A stretch of DNA of 64,000 nucleotides from Chrysemys picta bellii (taxonomy: Eukaryota; Chordata; Testudines; Emydidae). Each line of letters opens with the position of its first letter. Within the stretch, counting starts at the first letter, position 1. This document shows, in pieces, positions 1-9,806 of this stretch. A program made the translations under genes and the position numbers. Location: NCBI RefSeq assembly GCF_011386835.1, contig NC_088791.1:13950998-14014997 (forward strand). The letters run 5' to 3'. The notes under the pieces are model-generated. The model made no database searches. It was not told the origin of the DNA and saw nothing but the letters and a program-made list of their open reading frames with translations.

Positions 1-988
1 AAGGGGCCAGGATTTGGCCTTGTGTATGTAGAGGATGGATATTTCATTCCCAGTGCACAGCAGAAAAGTTACGGTTCCACAAGGTGGTCGTTGAAACCAT
101 CGCCAAAAGTATATTTATGCTTCTTTGGCCGAATGGATAAAAAAGCCTTCTCTCTGGCTTGCAGGTCACCCAGAGAATCTGTTCCCACAGTTCTATTTAG
201 CTAATGAAGTCATCCAAACCATGCACAAAGTGGCACCAGTGACCCTCACGTCGTTGGATGCCAAATTTGAAAGGTAACACGATAGCAGTTTTGGAAGAAG
301 AAACAAAGCAAGTCTATGTGTAACCACATAAGCAGGGGAATGACAAACAAAGATGCTATAGAATGGAAATAGATAATTTCGGACAAGGAGAGTGTAAAGT
401 AATCCCCGTTGCCTGTTTCACTGCTCATTGCCATGCGGGCTTGGCTTTCTGTTCCCCTTCTCTACTTTTTCACCTTTTATAACAAATAAAAAGATTTGTT
501 TTGTAACATGGAGCAAAACCACATAAACAGAGTTACTAATTCCCTCCAATTTTCAAATACAATCGAATGTACAAGTATCCCACTCATGGCTGGGACAGAC
601 ACTGTCCCCTTGTACTAAGAGGCTTGATATTAGATACTCCAAGAACGGCTCATTAAACATTTATTTCCTCTTCTTATTTGTGTCCTCAAACAAGTTCACT
701 TTTCTTTTCCTTTTCCTTTTCTTTAACTCAACTTTGAAAATAGAAATAAAAACCAAAACAAGCTTGATGATCTTCATGTTTTCAATAGGGGGAAAATGTT
801 TTTGCTTAAAAATATGTACAGCCTTTAAGTGGGAAAAAGAATACTGAAATAAATTCAGGTTTTAAAATGTTTCATTGTAACTGTGAGAATCAGGCCCTTT
901 GTACTCAGTTAATGTTGTGGAGAATAATTAGATGTAGTAAGTAGGTCAGGGGACTAATAGAGATTAAGTTCCCTCTTACTGTCTTGTG
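1..988. other. Non-coding stretch, nothing recognised
   Basis: No gene, RNA or repeat could be supported here. The only local feature is a short C/T-rich run near 690-725. ORFs on both strands are short and show no domain. Weak ancient repeat content cannot be excluded. Confidence 0.5.

Positions 989-1041
<53 letters not shown>
989..1041. repeat. (CTAT)n microsatellite
   Basis: This is an uninterrupted tetranucleotide run of about 13 CTAT units, uniform enough to be polymorphic in length. Confidence 0.97.
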
Positions 1042-1067
1042 AGCTTGTCAACAAAGAAATTTTTTTC

Positions 1068-1313
1068 CAATTATACCAGTATAATTATACCTGTATAGTT
1101 AAATAATTATTGTTTATACTGATACAACGCTCTGTGTGGCCACTTTTATTCCAGATTGGGTGGTTTAAACCCCTATTAAAGCAACATAAACTAAACTGGA
1201 AAAGGCCTCTTTTACTGGAATAAGAGCATCTAACCAGGGAGTTATACCAATTTAAATGTACACCCTATCTTACACTGGTATACCTTTCCCATGTAGACAA
1301 GCCCTTAGGTGCT
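1068..1313. mobile_element. Old Harbinger-like MITE, one end preserved
   Basis: The segment ends in ATGTAGACAAGCCCTTA, the usual outward end of turtle GTCTACA-type MITEs. Its interior has the A/T-rich, internally complementary text typical of them, for example TTTATTCCAG against CTGGAATAAGAG. The left terminus is diverged and no clean TSD is visible. It encodes nothing. Assignment rests on terminus similarity to better MITEs in this window (46934-47193, 24236-24532). Confidence 0.55.
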
Positions 1314-1535
1314 CAGACAGCCCCTGCTACTGTTGTATCTGAGCACCTCACATGTTTTAATGTATTGATCCTCACGCTGTGAGGTAGGAAAGTGCTTTTA
1401 TCCCCATTGTACAGATGGTCATCTGAGGCCTTGAGAAAGTGACTTGCTATGGTCACACAGGAAGTCTGTGGTGGAGCAGGGATTGAGGCCAAGTGTCCCA
1501 CGGCCCATGCTAGTGCCCTAACCACTGGACTATCC
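1314..1535 (-). mobile_element. MIR-like SINE, reverse orientation
   Basis: Read on the reverse strand, the segment carries the MIR order: a head resembling CAGTGGTTAGGGCACTAG, then the core with the GTGACCATAGCAAGTCACTT motif, then the CATCTGTACAATGGGG motif. MIRs are non-autonomous, tRNA-headed and moved by L2-type LINEs. The copy is diverged and inert. Confidence 0.75.
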
Positions 1536-1674
1536 TTCCTGGGCTCTATCTGATAACAAGTAGTGGCTCAGGGCAGGAAGCAACTTCTGTAGAGCCACTG
1601 CTTTCCCTCCTACACAGATGGGCCAGAGAGGAGTGGTTGGATCCTTGACTACACACCTTTCTAATGCACTTAGT

Positions 1675-2505
1675 TAGGGTTACCATATTTAACAAATAAA
1701 AAAAGAGGACCCTCCACGGGGCCCTGGCCCGCCCATTTCCCACCCCTTCCCCGCCCCAACCCCGCCCTAACCACGCCCCCTCCTCCCTCCCACTCCCAGC
1801 CACGCGAAAAGGGCTGCCGAGTGCTACCGGCTTCACGGTTTGCCGGGCAGCCCCCAGACCCTGCGCCCCCGGCCGGCGCTTCTCCAGCACAGCTGGAGCC
1901 TGGGAGGGGAAGCGCCCAGACGGGGGCGCAGGGTCTGGAGGCTGCCCGGCAAACCGTGAAGCCGGTAGCGCTCGGGCTTCGGGCAGCCCCCTTGCCTCCA
2001 GACCCTGTGCCCCCGGCCAGGCACTTCCCCTCCCGGGCTCCGGCGGCGCAGGGTCCGGAGGCATGGGGGCTGCCTGAAGCCCGTAGCGCTCGGCTCTTAA
2101 ACAGAGCCGAAGAGTCAGGGGAGGAGCAGAGCCGCCGCGGCCGGAGGCTCTGCTCCTCCCCTGACTCTTCGGCTCTGTTTAAGAGCCGAGCTGACCGAGC
2201 GCTACCGGCTTCGGGCAGCCCCTATGCCTCCGGACCCTACGCCGCCGGAGCCTGGGAGGGGATGTGCCCGGCCGGAGGCTGGGGTCCGGAGGCAAGGGGG
2301 CTGCCTGAAGCCCATAGCGCTCAGGCAGCTCGGCTCTTAAACAGAGCCGAAGAGTCAGGGGAGGAGCAGAGCAGCCGCAGGAGGGGAAGTGCCCGGCCGG
2401 CATTTTCCCGGACATGTTCGGCTTTTTGACAATTCCCCCCGGACGGGGGTTTGATTGCCGAAAAGCCGGACATGTCCGGGAAAAACCGGACGTATGGTAA
2501 CCCTA
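1675..2505. mobile_element. Non-autonomous TIR DNA transposon with GC-rich palindromic core
   Basis: The element starts TAGGGTTACCATA and ends TATGGTAACCCTA, so the termini are perfect inverted repeats of about 13 bp. ACTTAGT flanks it directly on both sides (1668-1674 and 2506-2512), a 7-bp target duplication. The interior is very GC-rich and contains repeated GGCTGCC/CCGGAGGC blocks and a large palindrome. Several ORFs cross it, but they are low-complexity Pro/Ala/Arg-rich translations of the repeats and not genes. The superfamily is uncertain; the termini resemble a common turtle repeat. Confidence 0.85.
2088..2191. repeat. 46-bp inverted repeat with 12-bp loop
   Basis: The left arm is 2088-2133 and the right arm 2146-2191, and they are reverse complements by eye. 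A third copy of the arm, in the left-arm orientation, lies at 2328-2372. As single-stranded DNA or RNA this would fold into a long stable hairpin. It sits in the centre of the TIR element at 1675-2505. Confidence 0.93.
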
Positions 2506-2512
2506 ACTTAGT

Positions 2513-3339
2513 GCACCAGAGGATACATGCTGTGTCAGGTATAGGGCTGGTACAGGGTGGAGTGGGTACAGACAATGAAGTAAACTGGGAGGTAGGTTGC
2601 AACACACTGAGTCACAATCAGTTTCCTGGCCTGCTCTGAGATCAGCACAACCAGGCACTGCCCTGTATGCAGGACTTGAGGCAAAATCACAGTTGACCCA
2701 CCAGCATTTGCTGTCCACTGAGTGAGTCTTACACATGTGTAATAATACAGACCTCTTTAAATAAATCTATATTGCTATAAATAAGGGGTTATTTTCATAA
2801 GACCCCTGAGTAATGTTTCACTCAAAAATCTACAATCTAAAAGGACACATTTTGTCTTAATGAGATATGTGGTGGTTTTCCTGTGTGTAACATATTGAAA
2901 ATACTGAATGTTTCCCTATGGGACATTTCACTACGATAAATCTAAAAGTTGTTCCTTATAAAGAAACATTGTCAGCAAAAAATTGTTTAATAGTTGTTTT
3001 AAGGTCATACTTTCTGAGCCCACTTATGCTTCCCACAGTATTTACGGCACCACTATTTGATATAGTTAACAACTGATTGATTGAATGTGGGGGGTGGGGA
3101 TGGGAGGGAGGGTTATTTTCATTTAAAGATTGTTTTATTTCCATGTTATCAGAACTTGCAGAATGAATTAAAATGATTAATAATGAAGTATATGGTCATT
3201 GAACAAGAGCACTAAAGAGAGTGTGAATTGGAACCTCTAATATGATTTCCAACACACCTTTTGGGGTTTCCACTCAGAGATCCCCTCACCGCTCTGGTTT
3301 TAGTCCCACTTTTCCAATCCAGCATGGACACAGCCCAGG
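2513..3339. other. Non-coding stretch, nothing recognised
   Basis: A/T-rich sequence with no supported gene or recognisable element. A short G-rich run near 3087-3112 gives a spurious Pro/His-rich reverse ORF. Confidence 0.5.
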
Positions 3340-3640
3340 ATGGAGGAAATTTATCAAAACCAACTTATTCCATGTGATTCTTTCAATTTGGACCAAAATC
3401 TCAGAGGAACAACTCATGAAACGTCTGCATGGTTGGAACCAAAATGTCACCTCAGTTTTATCTACAGCCAGGATTTCGAATGTCTTTTCTGTCCCAATGG
3501 CTAAAATACATGCTCAGGTCTTGAACATCTCCTGCCTCAATTACTGCAACCTCCTCCTTTCTGGATTCCTTGATACCTATGTTTCCCTCGAATCATTCAA
3601 AATGTTGCTGCTAAAATTGCTGTCTGCCATTCAACAAAGC
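3340..3640 (+). mobile_element. L2-like LINE remnant (C-terminal reverse-transcriptase region)
   Basis: Translation of this stretch gives a Leu-rich segment with CLNYCNLLLSGF followed by a QST end. It resembles the LDYCNSLLSGL ... VQNAAARL region found near the end of L2-type LINE ORFs. No catalytic motif remains. The match is from memory of the family and weak, so the clade is an inference. Confidence 0.45.
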
Positions 3641-3649
3641 ACATAAGCA

Positions 3650-4400
3650 CTTGCTTAACTTTAAGATCCATTGAAGTAAAATCTACATTTTTGTTAAAGG
3701 GATTTAAGCACAGATTTAAAGTTAAGCCTGTGTTTAAGTGCTTTGCTGAATTCTGGTTATCATCTTTGCCCAGCCACAAGATCGTATCATTGGATTCTTC
3801 AGCTGGCTCCCCACTTCCCATTATTGGTTCAAACCAGTTCCCATTGGAGTCAGTGAAAAAGCTGCCATTAACTTCTATGGGCCTGCATCAGGGCCCACAA
3901 CTTATTTTCTTTACATTCAGCTTTCTTGCAGTCGGCTTTGTAGATCTTGTCTCCTAACATATCCCCGATACCTCTTTGTTCCTCCACTGATGTCATCCTC
4001 ATTGTCCCGTTCATGTCCTTCTCCATTCGACTTTTCATCTTTTCTTTTATGCTGCCCCCCTTAAAGTGTTGGCTTTAAGCACCCTGGGCCTCAGTTTACC
4101 CAACTATAAACTTCTCAGAAGCGTAGGACATATCTTTGCATGTATCTGTGTAAATTGGGTTCGGGAACCCAATGAGCCTGAAAACCCTTACTCATCAAGT
4201 GAGCTGGGGCTTCGGTTTTTATGTTAATCTCAATTTATTTGGTTGTTACCACATTCTCCCCATTCCCATGCCACCCCCACATGTCTGACTCCGGATGGTG
4301 ACCTCCCTGGGGCAGAGACTGTCTTCTTTCTCAATGTTTGTACAGCGCCTTGCACACTCAGGCCTTGATCCTTCCCTGGAGTTCTTCAGCACTACTTCGT
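3650..4400. repeat. Fragments of ancient sauropsid dispersed repeats
   Basis: TTTAAGTGCTTTGCTGAATTC (3732-3752 region), CCATTAACTTCTATGGGCC near 3866, and the tail-like TTTGTACAGCGCCTTGCAC near 4337 recur elsewhere in the window in varied forms. The last is the shared L2/MIR tail. Boundaries are unclear and no coding capacity is seen. Confidence 0.45.
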
Positions 4401-4639
4401 TAAAATAATAAGGGGCATAAGGATTTGCAGGAATTACCTTACAGTTTTGAGCAGGAGAAGGGGACTCTCAACCCCTCACAGATTGGGCTTATTATTATTT
4501 TTTCTATTGCATTAGCCCCTGGGAAGCCCCAACCCCTCACGCCTCAGACTGTGTCCACCTAACCAAACTACACCAAGCCAAAAGTCAATAATATAAACAA
4601 CTAATTACTTATGTTAAAACAAAGCCCTGTGCCAAAGGT

Positions 4640-4902
4640 CAGGGGTGGCTCCAGGCACCAACGCACCAAGTGCGTGCCTGGGGCAGCAAGCCGCGGGGGG
4701 CGGCCTGCCGGTCGCCGTGAGGGCAGCAGTCAGGCTGCCTTCGGCGGCATGCCTGTGGGAGGTCCACCAGTCCTGCAGTTTCGGCGGCAATTCGGCGTCG
4801 GGTACGCCGAAGGTGCGGGACCGGCGGACCTCCCGCAGGCATGCCACCGAAAGCTGCCTGACTGCCATGCTTGGGACGGCAAAATACATAGAGCTGCCCC
4901 TG
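4640..4902. mobile_element. Short non-autonomous hAT element
   Basis: The 263-bp element begins CAGGGGTGGCTC and ends GAGCTGCCCCTG, giving imperfect TIRs. It is flanked by the perfect 8-bp direct repeat CCAAAGGT (4632-4639 and 4903-4910). An 8-bp TSD and a CAGGG terminus are hallmarks of the hAT superfamily. The interior is GC-rich and non-coding; ORFs on both strands are chance. It lies between halves of what looks like a reverse MIR-like repeat (about 4488-5050). Confidence 0.9.
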
Positions 4903-4924
4903 CCAAAGGTTGCTGATCCCTGGT

Positions 4925-5050
4925 CTAACTAGACAGGATAAAGACCAGGAGGGAAAACAGAGGCATAGAATGGGTCAGACAGTAGGCCAGCAGCAGAACT
5001 GGGAATATTCCCCCTGACTCGCAATCCGTTAGACCATGCTGCCTCTTTCT
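4925..5050 (-). mobile_element. MIR-like SINE core, reverse orientation
   Basis: The text AGTAGGCCAGCAGCAGAACTG followed by a segment resembling TTAGACCATGCTGCCTC is the reverse complement of the MIR head and core. The tail-like part may lie at 4488-4545, on the other side of the hAT insertion. Diverged and inert. Confidence 0.55.
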
Positions 5051-5579
5051 CTCTAATGATTAAAAATGAAGATGCACCATCCCATATAAAACACATCCAG
5101 TGCATTAGCTGCGTCCGTTTGAGGAAAGCAGCCTGCCACATGGCCTCCCCAAGCTGTGGTGCCATCTGTAACTATATAAGCTATCTATTTCTGCTCAACA
5201 GCTCACTAATAATGCAGGCAGCCCTTGTTCTCTCTAAATTATTTTTGTGAACTGAACTGGGAGAGCACTTGTGACAGAACAGCATTTTGTTAGAGTTTTC
5301 CATGCCATTCTGAATGTGACTGGCAGCATGTACTGGCAAGTCTCCATCTGGACAGCATAATGGTGTCACTTCTAATAATAAAGGATGGAGAGACATTTCA
5401 TGAGCTTGAAAGCATCGCTTTACTGCAGACTTCAGGGGCCTCTTATTTCCTGGAAGTGTTAATAAGTAGGGTGGAAAAAAATAGGCCTTATTAAAGTGAA
5501 GTTCATCTAATCCGGGATAAGCCAGTCAGTGAAATGGTATTTTTAAAAGGATGGTAGCTACTGTATTTTACCTAGAAAT

Positions 5580-5845
5580 ATCTTCAGCCTCAGCAGTGCA
5601 CTGGACTGGGAATCAGGAAACCTGGGTTCTAATCTCAGCTGTGCTGCTGACCTGCTGTGTGATCTTGGGTAAGTCACTTCATCTCTCTGGAACTCTGTTT
5701 CCCCTCCTGCCCTTTGTCCATCTTGTTTATTCAGATTGCAATCTCTCACTCTGTGTTTGTACAGCACCTAGCACGATGGGGCCGCCGTCTCAGCTGGGGC
5801 CTGTAGGTGATACTGTAATACAAACAGATGATAGAAATAATAATA
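5580..5845 (+). mobile_element. MIR-like SINE, forward
   Basis: The copy contains GCACTGGACTGGGAATCAGG, then the core CTGTGTGATCTTGGGTAAGTC, then the L2-like tail TTTGTACAGCACCTAGCAC, then GATACTGTAATAC and an A/T-rich end. The order head-core-tail is complete. It has no coding function. Confidence 0.85.
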
Positions 5846-5894
5846 GTCCAAGTCAAAGGCAAAATTTCCAGTTATTTAAATAGAAAAAGAATCA

Positions 5895-6065
5895 GACACT
5901 TTGGCCAAGATTTTCAAAAGTGGCTAGCAGTTATGTGTGTCAAGACACCTTAACAGGGACTGATTTGCAGCACGTGAGGAGCATCCACTCAAACAGACCC
6001 ATCTTCGGTATCTCAAAGTTCAGACCCAAACACAGTCGTCACTTTTGAAAATCTGTATCATGGTT
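5895..6065. repeat. Ancient repeat with inverted TTTTCAAAAGT ends
   Basis: GATTTTCAAAAGTGGC at the left and GTCACTTTTGAAAATC at the right are inverted copies enclosing about 150 bp. The same words recur at 36790-37130. The class is unknown; a very old MITE is possible. Confidence 0.45.
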
Positions 6066-6594
6066 TCTCTCTCTCATCCAGAAACTGAATTTAAAATATC
6101 ATGTATGAAAATGGCTTCTAGGAGAAAATACCAAACCATCCCGTTAATAAATAAAATCAATAGGAATATATTACTTATCCTTCTTTGATTCCTGTTCAGT
6201 ATTTACCTAGGCCTGGTCTACACTACGGGTTTAGGTCGACTTTAGCAGCGTTAAACCGAATTAAGCCTGGACACGTCCACACAACGAGGCCCTTTCTTTC
6301 GACTTAAAGGGCCCTTTAAACCGGTTTCTTTACACCACCTCCGACGAGGGGATTAGCGATAAAACCGGCCTTTGCGGGTCGGAATTGGGGTAGTGTGGAC
6401 GGAATTCGATGTTATTGGCCTCCGGGAGCTATCCCACAGTGCTTCATTGTGACCGCTCTGGACAGCGCTCTCAACTCAGATGCACTGACCAGGTAGACAG
6501 GAAAAGACCCGCGAAGGTTTGAATTTCATTTCCTATTTGCCCAGCGTGGAGAGCACAGGTGACCACGCAGAGCTCATCAGCACAGGTAACCGTC

Positions 6595-8141
6595 ATGGAG
6601 TCCTCCCAGGATCGCAAAAGAGCTCCAACATGGACCGAACGGGAGGTACGAGATCTGCTCGCCATATGGGGAGATGAAGCAGTGATAGCTGAACTCCGTA
6701 GCAGTAAAAGAAATGGAAAAGTATTAGAAAAGATCTCCAAGGCCATGAAGGACCGAGGGCATAACAGGGACACACAGCAGTGCCGCGTGAAAATTAAGGA
6801 GCTACGGCAAGCCTACCACAAAGCCAGAGAAGCAAACGGAAGGTCCGGGGCAGAGCCGCAAACTTGCCGCTACTACGCGGAGCTGCATGCGATCCTAGGG
6901 GGTGCAGCCACCACTACCCCAACCGTGTGCTATGACTCTCTCACTGGAGAAACACACAGGGAAGACGGTTCGGGGAACGAGGAAGATGACGATGGAGGTA
7001 CTGTAGGTAGCTCACAGCAGCAAGGAAGCGGAGAAACCGGTTTCCCCAACAGCCAGGATATGTTTGTGACCCTGGACCTGGAACCAGTAACCCCCGAACT
7101 CACCCAAGACCCTCAGGGCACACAGGAGACCTCTGGTGAGTGTAACTTTGTAAATATTTGTAAACATTACAAAAAAAAAGCAAGCAAGTCTGTTAACGTG
7201 TATGGGGATGGAGCGGAAATCCTCCAGGGACATCTCCAGAAAGCTCTCCTGGTTGAAATGGGGTGATTTTATTAAGGGGGACATTCAGAGGCGCCCGTTC
7301 CTGCTATTCTGACCAGAAATGTTCCCCGCTGTGGGGGGGAGGGGTGAAGTGATCATCCCAGAGAATCGTGTGTGTGTGTGTGTGGGGGGGGGGTTTACTT
7401 GTGTTTGTGCCGCATGTTAACCGGGAAACCGCAGCCCCCTCCTTTTACATTGAAACCCCATTTTAAATGGACAACCCAATTCATCCTTGATATGGGAAAT
7501 GCGCTGCTGTTTGCAACCTTTCCCGCATGTTAAGAAGGTTAAAAAAGCCAAAACACTGTGGCCTACGATGGCTGCCTGCAAGCCGAAATATGCGACCTTG
7601 TAATGAAAGAGTGTACCCATTGTTCCCTAAAATGTGTCTTTTTTAACCACCTCTCCCTTCTCCTCCACCAGCTGCAAATGTTTCTCCTTCGCAGAGGCTC
7701 GTGAACATTAGAAAGAGAAAACGTAAGACGAGGGACGAGATGTTCACGGAGCTGCAGATGTCCTCCCACGCTGATAGAGCACAGCAGAATGCGTGGAGGC
7801 AGTCAATGTCGGAGATGAGAAAAGCCCAACATGAACGAGAGGAGAGGTGGCGGGCTGAAGACGATAGGTGGCGTCAGCTTGCAGACAGACGGCAAGAGGC
7901 AATGCTCCGTCTGCTGGAGCATCAAAGTGATATGCTCGAGCGTATGGTTGAGTTGCAGGAAAGGCAGCAGGAGCAGAGACCGCCGCTACAGCCCCTGTGT
8001 AACCAACAGCCCTCCTCCCCAAGTTCCATAGCCTCCTCACCCAGACGCCCAAGAACACGGTGGGGGGGCCTCCGTCCACCCAGTCACTCCACCCCAGATG
8101 ATCGCCCAAGCATCAGAAGGCTGGGCTTCAATAAGAGTTAA
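6595..8141 (+). CDS. Harbinger Myb/SANT-like DNA-binding protein (two exons)
   Basis: Exon 1 is 6595-7135 and exon 2 is 7672-8141. The donor CTCTG|GTGAGT and the acceptor CCTCCACCAG|CTGC restore one frame of 336 codons plus stop. ATG at 6595 is preferred because the open frame further upstream starts only with GTG at 6559. Residues about 10-103 are Trp-anchored (TWTEREV, LLAIWGDE) and then helical with Q-C-R-V-K-I-K-E-L-R-Q-A-Y, a trihelix/Myb-DNA-bind_4 pattern. A Glu/Asp stretch follows near 135. Exon 2 is Lys/Arg-rich, then a long Gln/Glu/Arg helix likely to be coiled coil, then a Pro/Ser/Arg tail. In PIF/Harbinger elements this protein binds element ends and brings the transposase to the nucleus. 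The frame looks intact. Confidence 0.88.
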
Positions 8142-8232
8142 AGTTTTAAAATGCAGTATGTCCTTTTCCATCCCTCCTCCCCCACCCATCCCAGCTACCT
8201 TGGCAATTATCCCCCTACCTCTGTAAGGAACT

Positions 8233-8238
8233 AATAAA
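8233..8238 (+). promoter_or_regulatory. AATAAA polyadenylation signal of the Myb-like gene
   Basis: A canonical AATAAA lies 92 bp after the stop codon at 8141, the expected position for ending the Myb-like transcript. It faces the matching signal of the convergent transposase gene 28 bp away. Confidence 0.7.
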
Positions 8239-8266
8239 GAATGCATGAATGTGAAAAAACAATGAC

Positions 8267-8272
8267 TTTATT
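8267..8272 (-). promoter_or_regulatory. AATAAA polyadenylation signal of the transposase gene
   Basis: TTTATT on the + strand reads AATAAA on the - strand, about 125 bp after the transposase stop codon. With the + strand signal at 8233 it forms a compact bidirectional terminator between the two genes. Confidence 0.65.
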
Positions 8273-8346
8273 GCCTCTGCAAGCGGGAGGGGAGGGGAGG
8301 GTGGGGTGGGGTGGTTGGTTTACAGGGAAGTAGAGTGAACCGGGTC

Positions 8347-8361
8347 GGGGGGGGGGGGGGG
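8347..8361. repeat. Poly-G run (15 bp)
   Basis: A homopolymer of 15 G follows other G-rich words (8287-8335) just beyond the transposase stop codon. On the transposase strand it is a C-run in the 3' UTR. Length is probably variable and prone to sequencing error. Confidence 0.85.
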
Positions 8362-8396
8362 TTGGAGGGTTCATCAAGGAGAAACAAACAGAAGTT

Positions 8397-9698
8397 TCAC
8401 ACAGTAGCCTGGCCAGTCACAAAACTCGTTTTCAAAGCTTCTCTGATGCGCACCGCGCCCTGCTGTGCTCCTCTAACCGCCCTGGTGTCTGGCTGCGCGT
8501 AATCAGCGGCCAGGCGAGTTGCCTCAACCTCCCACCCCGCCATAAAGGTCTCCCCCTTACTCTCACAGATATTGTGGAGCGCACAGCAAGCAGCAATAAC
8601 AATGGGGATATTCTTTTCGCTGAGGTCTGAGCGAGTCAGTAAGCTGCGCCAGCGCGCTTTTAAACGTCCAAATGCACATTCCACCACCATTCGGCACTTG
8701 CTCAGCCTGTAGTTGAACAGGTCCTGACTCCTGTCCAGGCTGCCTGTGTACGGCTTCATGAGCCATGGCATTAAGGGGTAGGCTGGGTCCCCAAGGATCA
8801 CGATAGGCATTTCAACATCCCCAATGGTCACTTTCTGGTCCGGGAAGAAAGTCCCTTCCTCCAGCTTTCGAAACAGAGCAGAGTTCCTGAAGACGCGAGC
8901 ATCATGTACCTTTCCCGGCCATCCCACGTTGATGTTGGTGAAACGTCCCTTGTGATCCACCAGGGCTTGCAGCAGCATTGAAAAGTACCCCTTGCGGTTT
9001 ACGTAGTCGGTGGCTTGGTGCTCCGGTGACAAGATAGGGATATGGGTTCCGTCTATGGCCCCGCCACAGTTTGGGAATCCCATTTCAGCAAAACCATCCA
9101 CTATTGACTGCACGTTGCCCAGAGTCACTACCCTTGCTATCACCAGGTCTTTCATTGCCCTGGAAAATTGGATCACAGCAGCCCGCACAGTAGATTTGCC
9201 CACTCCAAATTGATTCCCGACTGACCGGTAGCTGTCTGGCGTTGCAAGCTTCCACAGGGCTACCGCCACTCGCTTCTCAACTGTGAGGGCTGCTCTCATC
9301 TTGGTATCCTGGCGTTTCAGGGCAGGGGAAAGCAAGTCACAAAGTTCCATGAAAGTGCCCTTACGCATGCGAAAGTTTCGCAGCCACTGGGAATCGTCCC
9401 ATACCTGCAGCACGATGCGGTCCCACCAGTCTGTGCTTGTTTCCCGGGCCCAGAATCGGCGTTCCACGGTATCAACCTGCCCCAGTAACACCATGATTTC
9501 CACATTGCTGGGGCCTGTGCCTTGTGAGAGGTCTATGGCCATGTCAATTTCCTCATCACTCTCGTCGCCGTGCTGCAATCGCCTCCTCGCCTGGTCCGGG
9601 TTTCGCCTTGGCATGTTCTGGCTCTGCATATACTCCAGGACAATGCGCGTGGTGTTCATAGTGCTCATAATTGCCGCGGTGATCTGAGCGGGCTCCAT
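8397..9698 (-). CDS. Harbinger DDE transposase (HARBI1-like nuclease), 433 aa
   Basis: The single-exon ORF runs from ATG (MEPAQITAAIM) to its stop without a break. It has a helix-turn-helix-like segment at about 157-171 (SYRSVGNQFGVGKST). The catalytic domain shows the three expected acidic residues: D216 in GAIDGTHIPI, D304 in ILGDPAYPLMPWL, and E340 in MVVECAFGRLKARW. This is the DDE_Tnp_4 pattern of PIF/Harbinger transposases, which cut at the TIRs and insert at 3-bp TWA targets together with the Myb-like partner. Length fits autonomous vertebrate elements. It is the element's own enzyme, not the domesticated host gene HARBI1, because it lies inside TIRs beside its partner. All key residues are present; activity is untested. 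Confidence 0.93.
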   Translation of the reverse strand: MEPAQITAAIMSTMNTTRIVLEYMQSQNMPRRNPDQARRRLQHGDESDEEIDMAIDLSQGTGPSNVEIMVLLGQVDTVERRFWARETSTDWWDRIVLQVWDDSQWLRNFRMRKGTFMELCDLLSPALKRQDTKMRAALTVEKRVAVALWKLATPDSYRSVGNQFGVGKSTVRAAVIQFSRAMKDLVIARVVTLGNVQSIVDGFAEMGFPNCGGAIDGTHIPILSPEHQATDYVNRKGYFSMLLQALVDHKGRFTNINVGWPGKVHDARVFRNSALFRKLEEGTFFPDQKVTIGDVEMPIVILGDPAYPLMPWLMKPYTGSLDRSQDLFNYRLSKCRMVVECAFGRLKARWRSLLTRSDLSEKNIPIVIAACCALHNICESKGETFMAGWEVEATRLAADYAQPDTRAVRGAQQGAVRIREALKTSFVTGQATV

Positions 9699-9735
9699 GA
9701 TCCCAGTGCTAGCTATGGCGCCTGGTCAGAAAAAA

Positions 9736-9744
9736 GGCGCGAAA
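9736..9744 (-). promoter_or_regulatory. E2F-like motif TTTCGCGCC upstream of the transposase ATG
   Basis: GGCGCGAAA on the + strand reads TTTCGCGCC on the - strand, which matches the E2F consensus TTTSSCGC. It lies 38 bp upstream of the transposase start at 9698. GGCGCGAA recurs at 10536, 10665 and 11346 in the tandem modules. A role in transcription is inferred. Confidence 0.4.
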
Positions 9745-9769
9745 GTAGTATCTGATGGACCAGGAGAAG

Positions 9770-9806
9770 GAGGGCGGGAGGGAGGGAGGGAGGGAGGGAG
9801 GGAGGG
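9770..9806. repeat. (GGGA)n simple repeat
   Basis: Nine or so GGGA units (with GGCGGGAGG at the left) form a purine run within the promoter side of the transposase. The second module copy has only a short version near 10728-10740, so the run expanded in the first copy. Confidence 0.9.

Noticed and set aside
1..250. Possible host exon at the left edge
   Set aside because: The short open frame 22-204 has no domain, no convincing splice sites and no conservation clue.
1821..2429. 202-codon ORF on + and 172-codon ORF on - in 1546-2429
   Set aside because: They are translations of the GC-rich repeats and palindrome in a TIR element, rich in Pro/Ala/Arg/Gly, open on both strands, with no domain.
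3242..3646. 134-codon ORF as a host gene
   Set aside because: Its C-terminal part resembles an L2-like LINE and the rest shows no domain; treated as a repeat remnant.
6559..7266. Single-exon 235-codon version of the Myb-like gene
   Set aside because: It begins at GTG and reads through a canonical GTGAGT donor; splicing to 7672 restores a frame with the conserved C-terminal part.
8397..9698. Host gene HARBI1
   Set aside because: The ORF lies within TIRs next to a Myb-like partner gene, as in a transposon. The domesticated host gene has no such setting.
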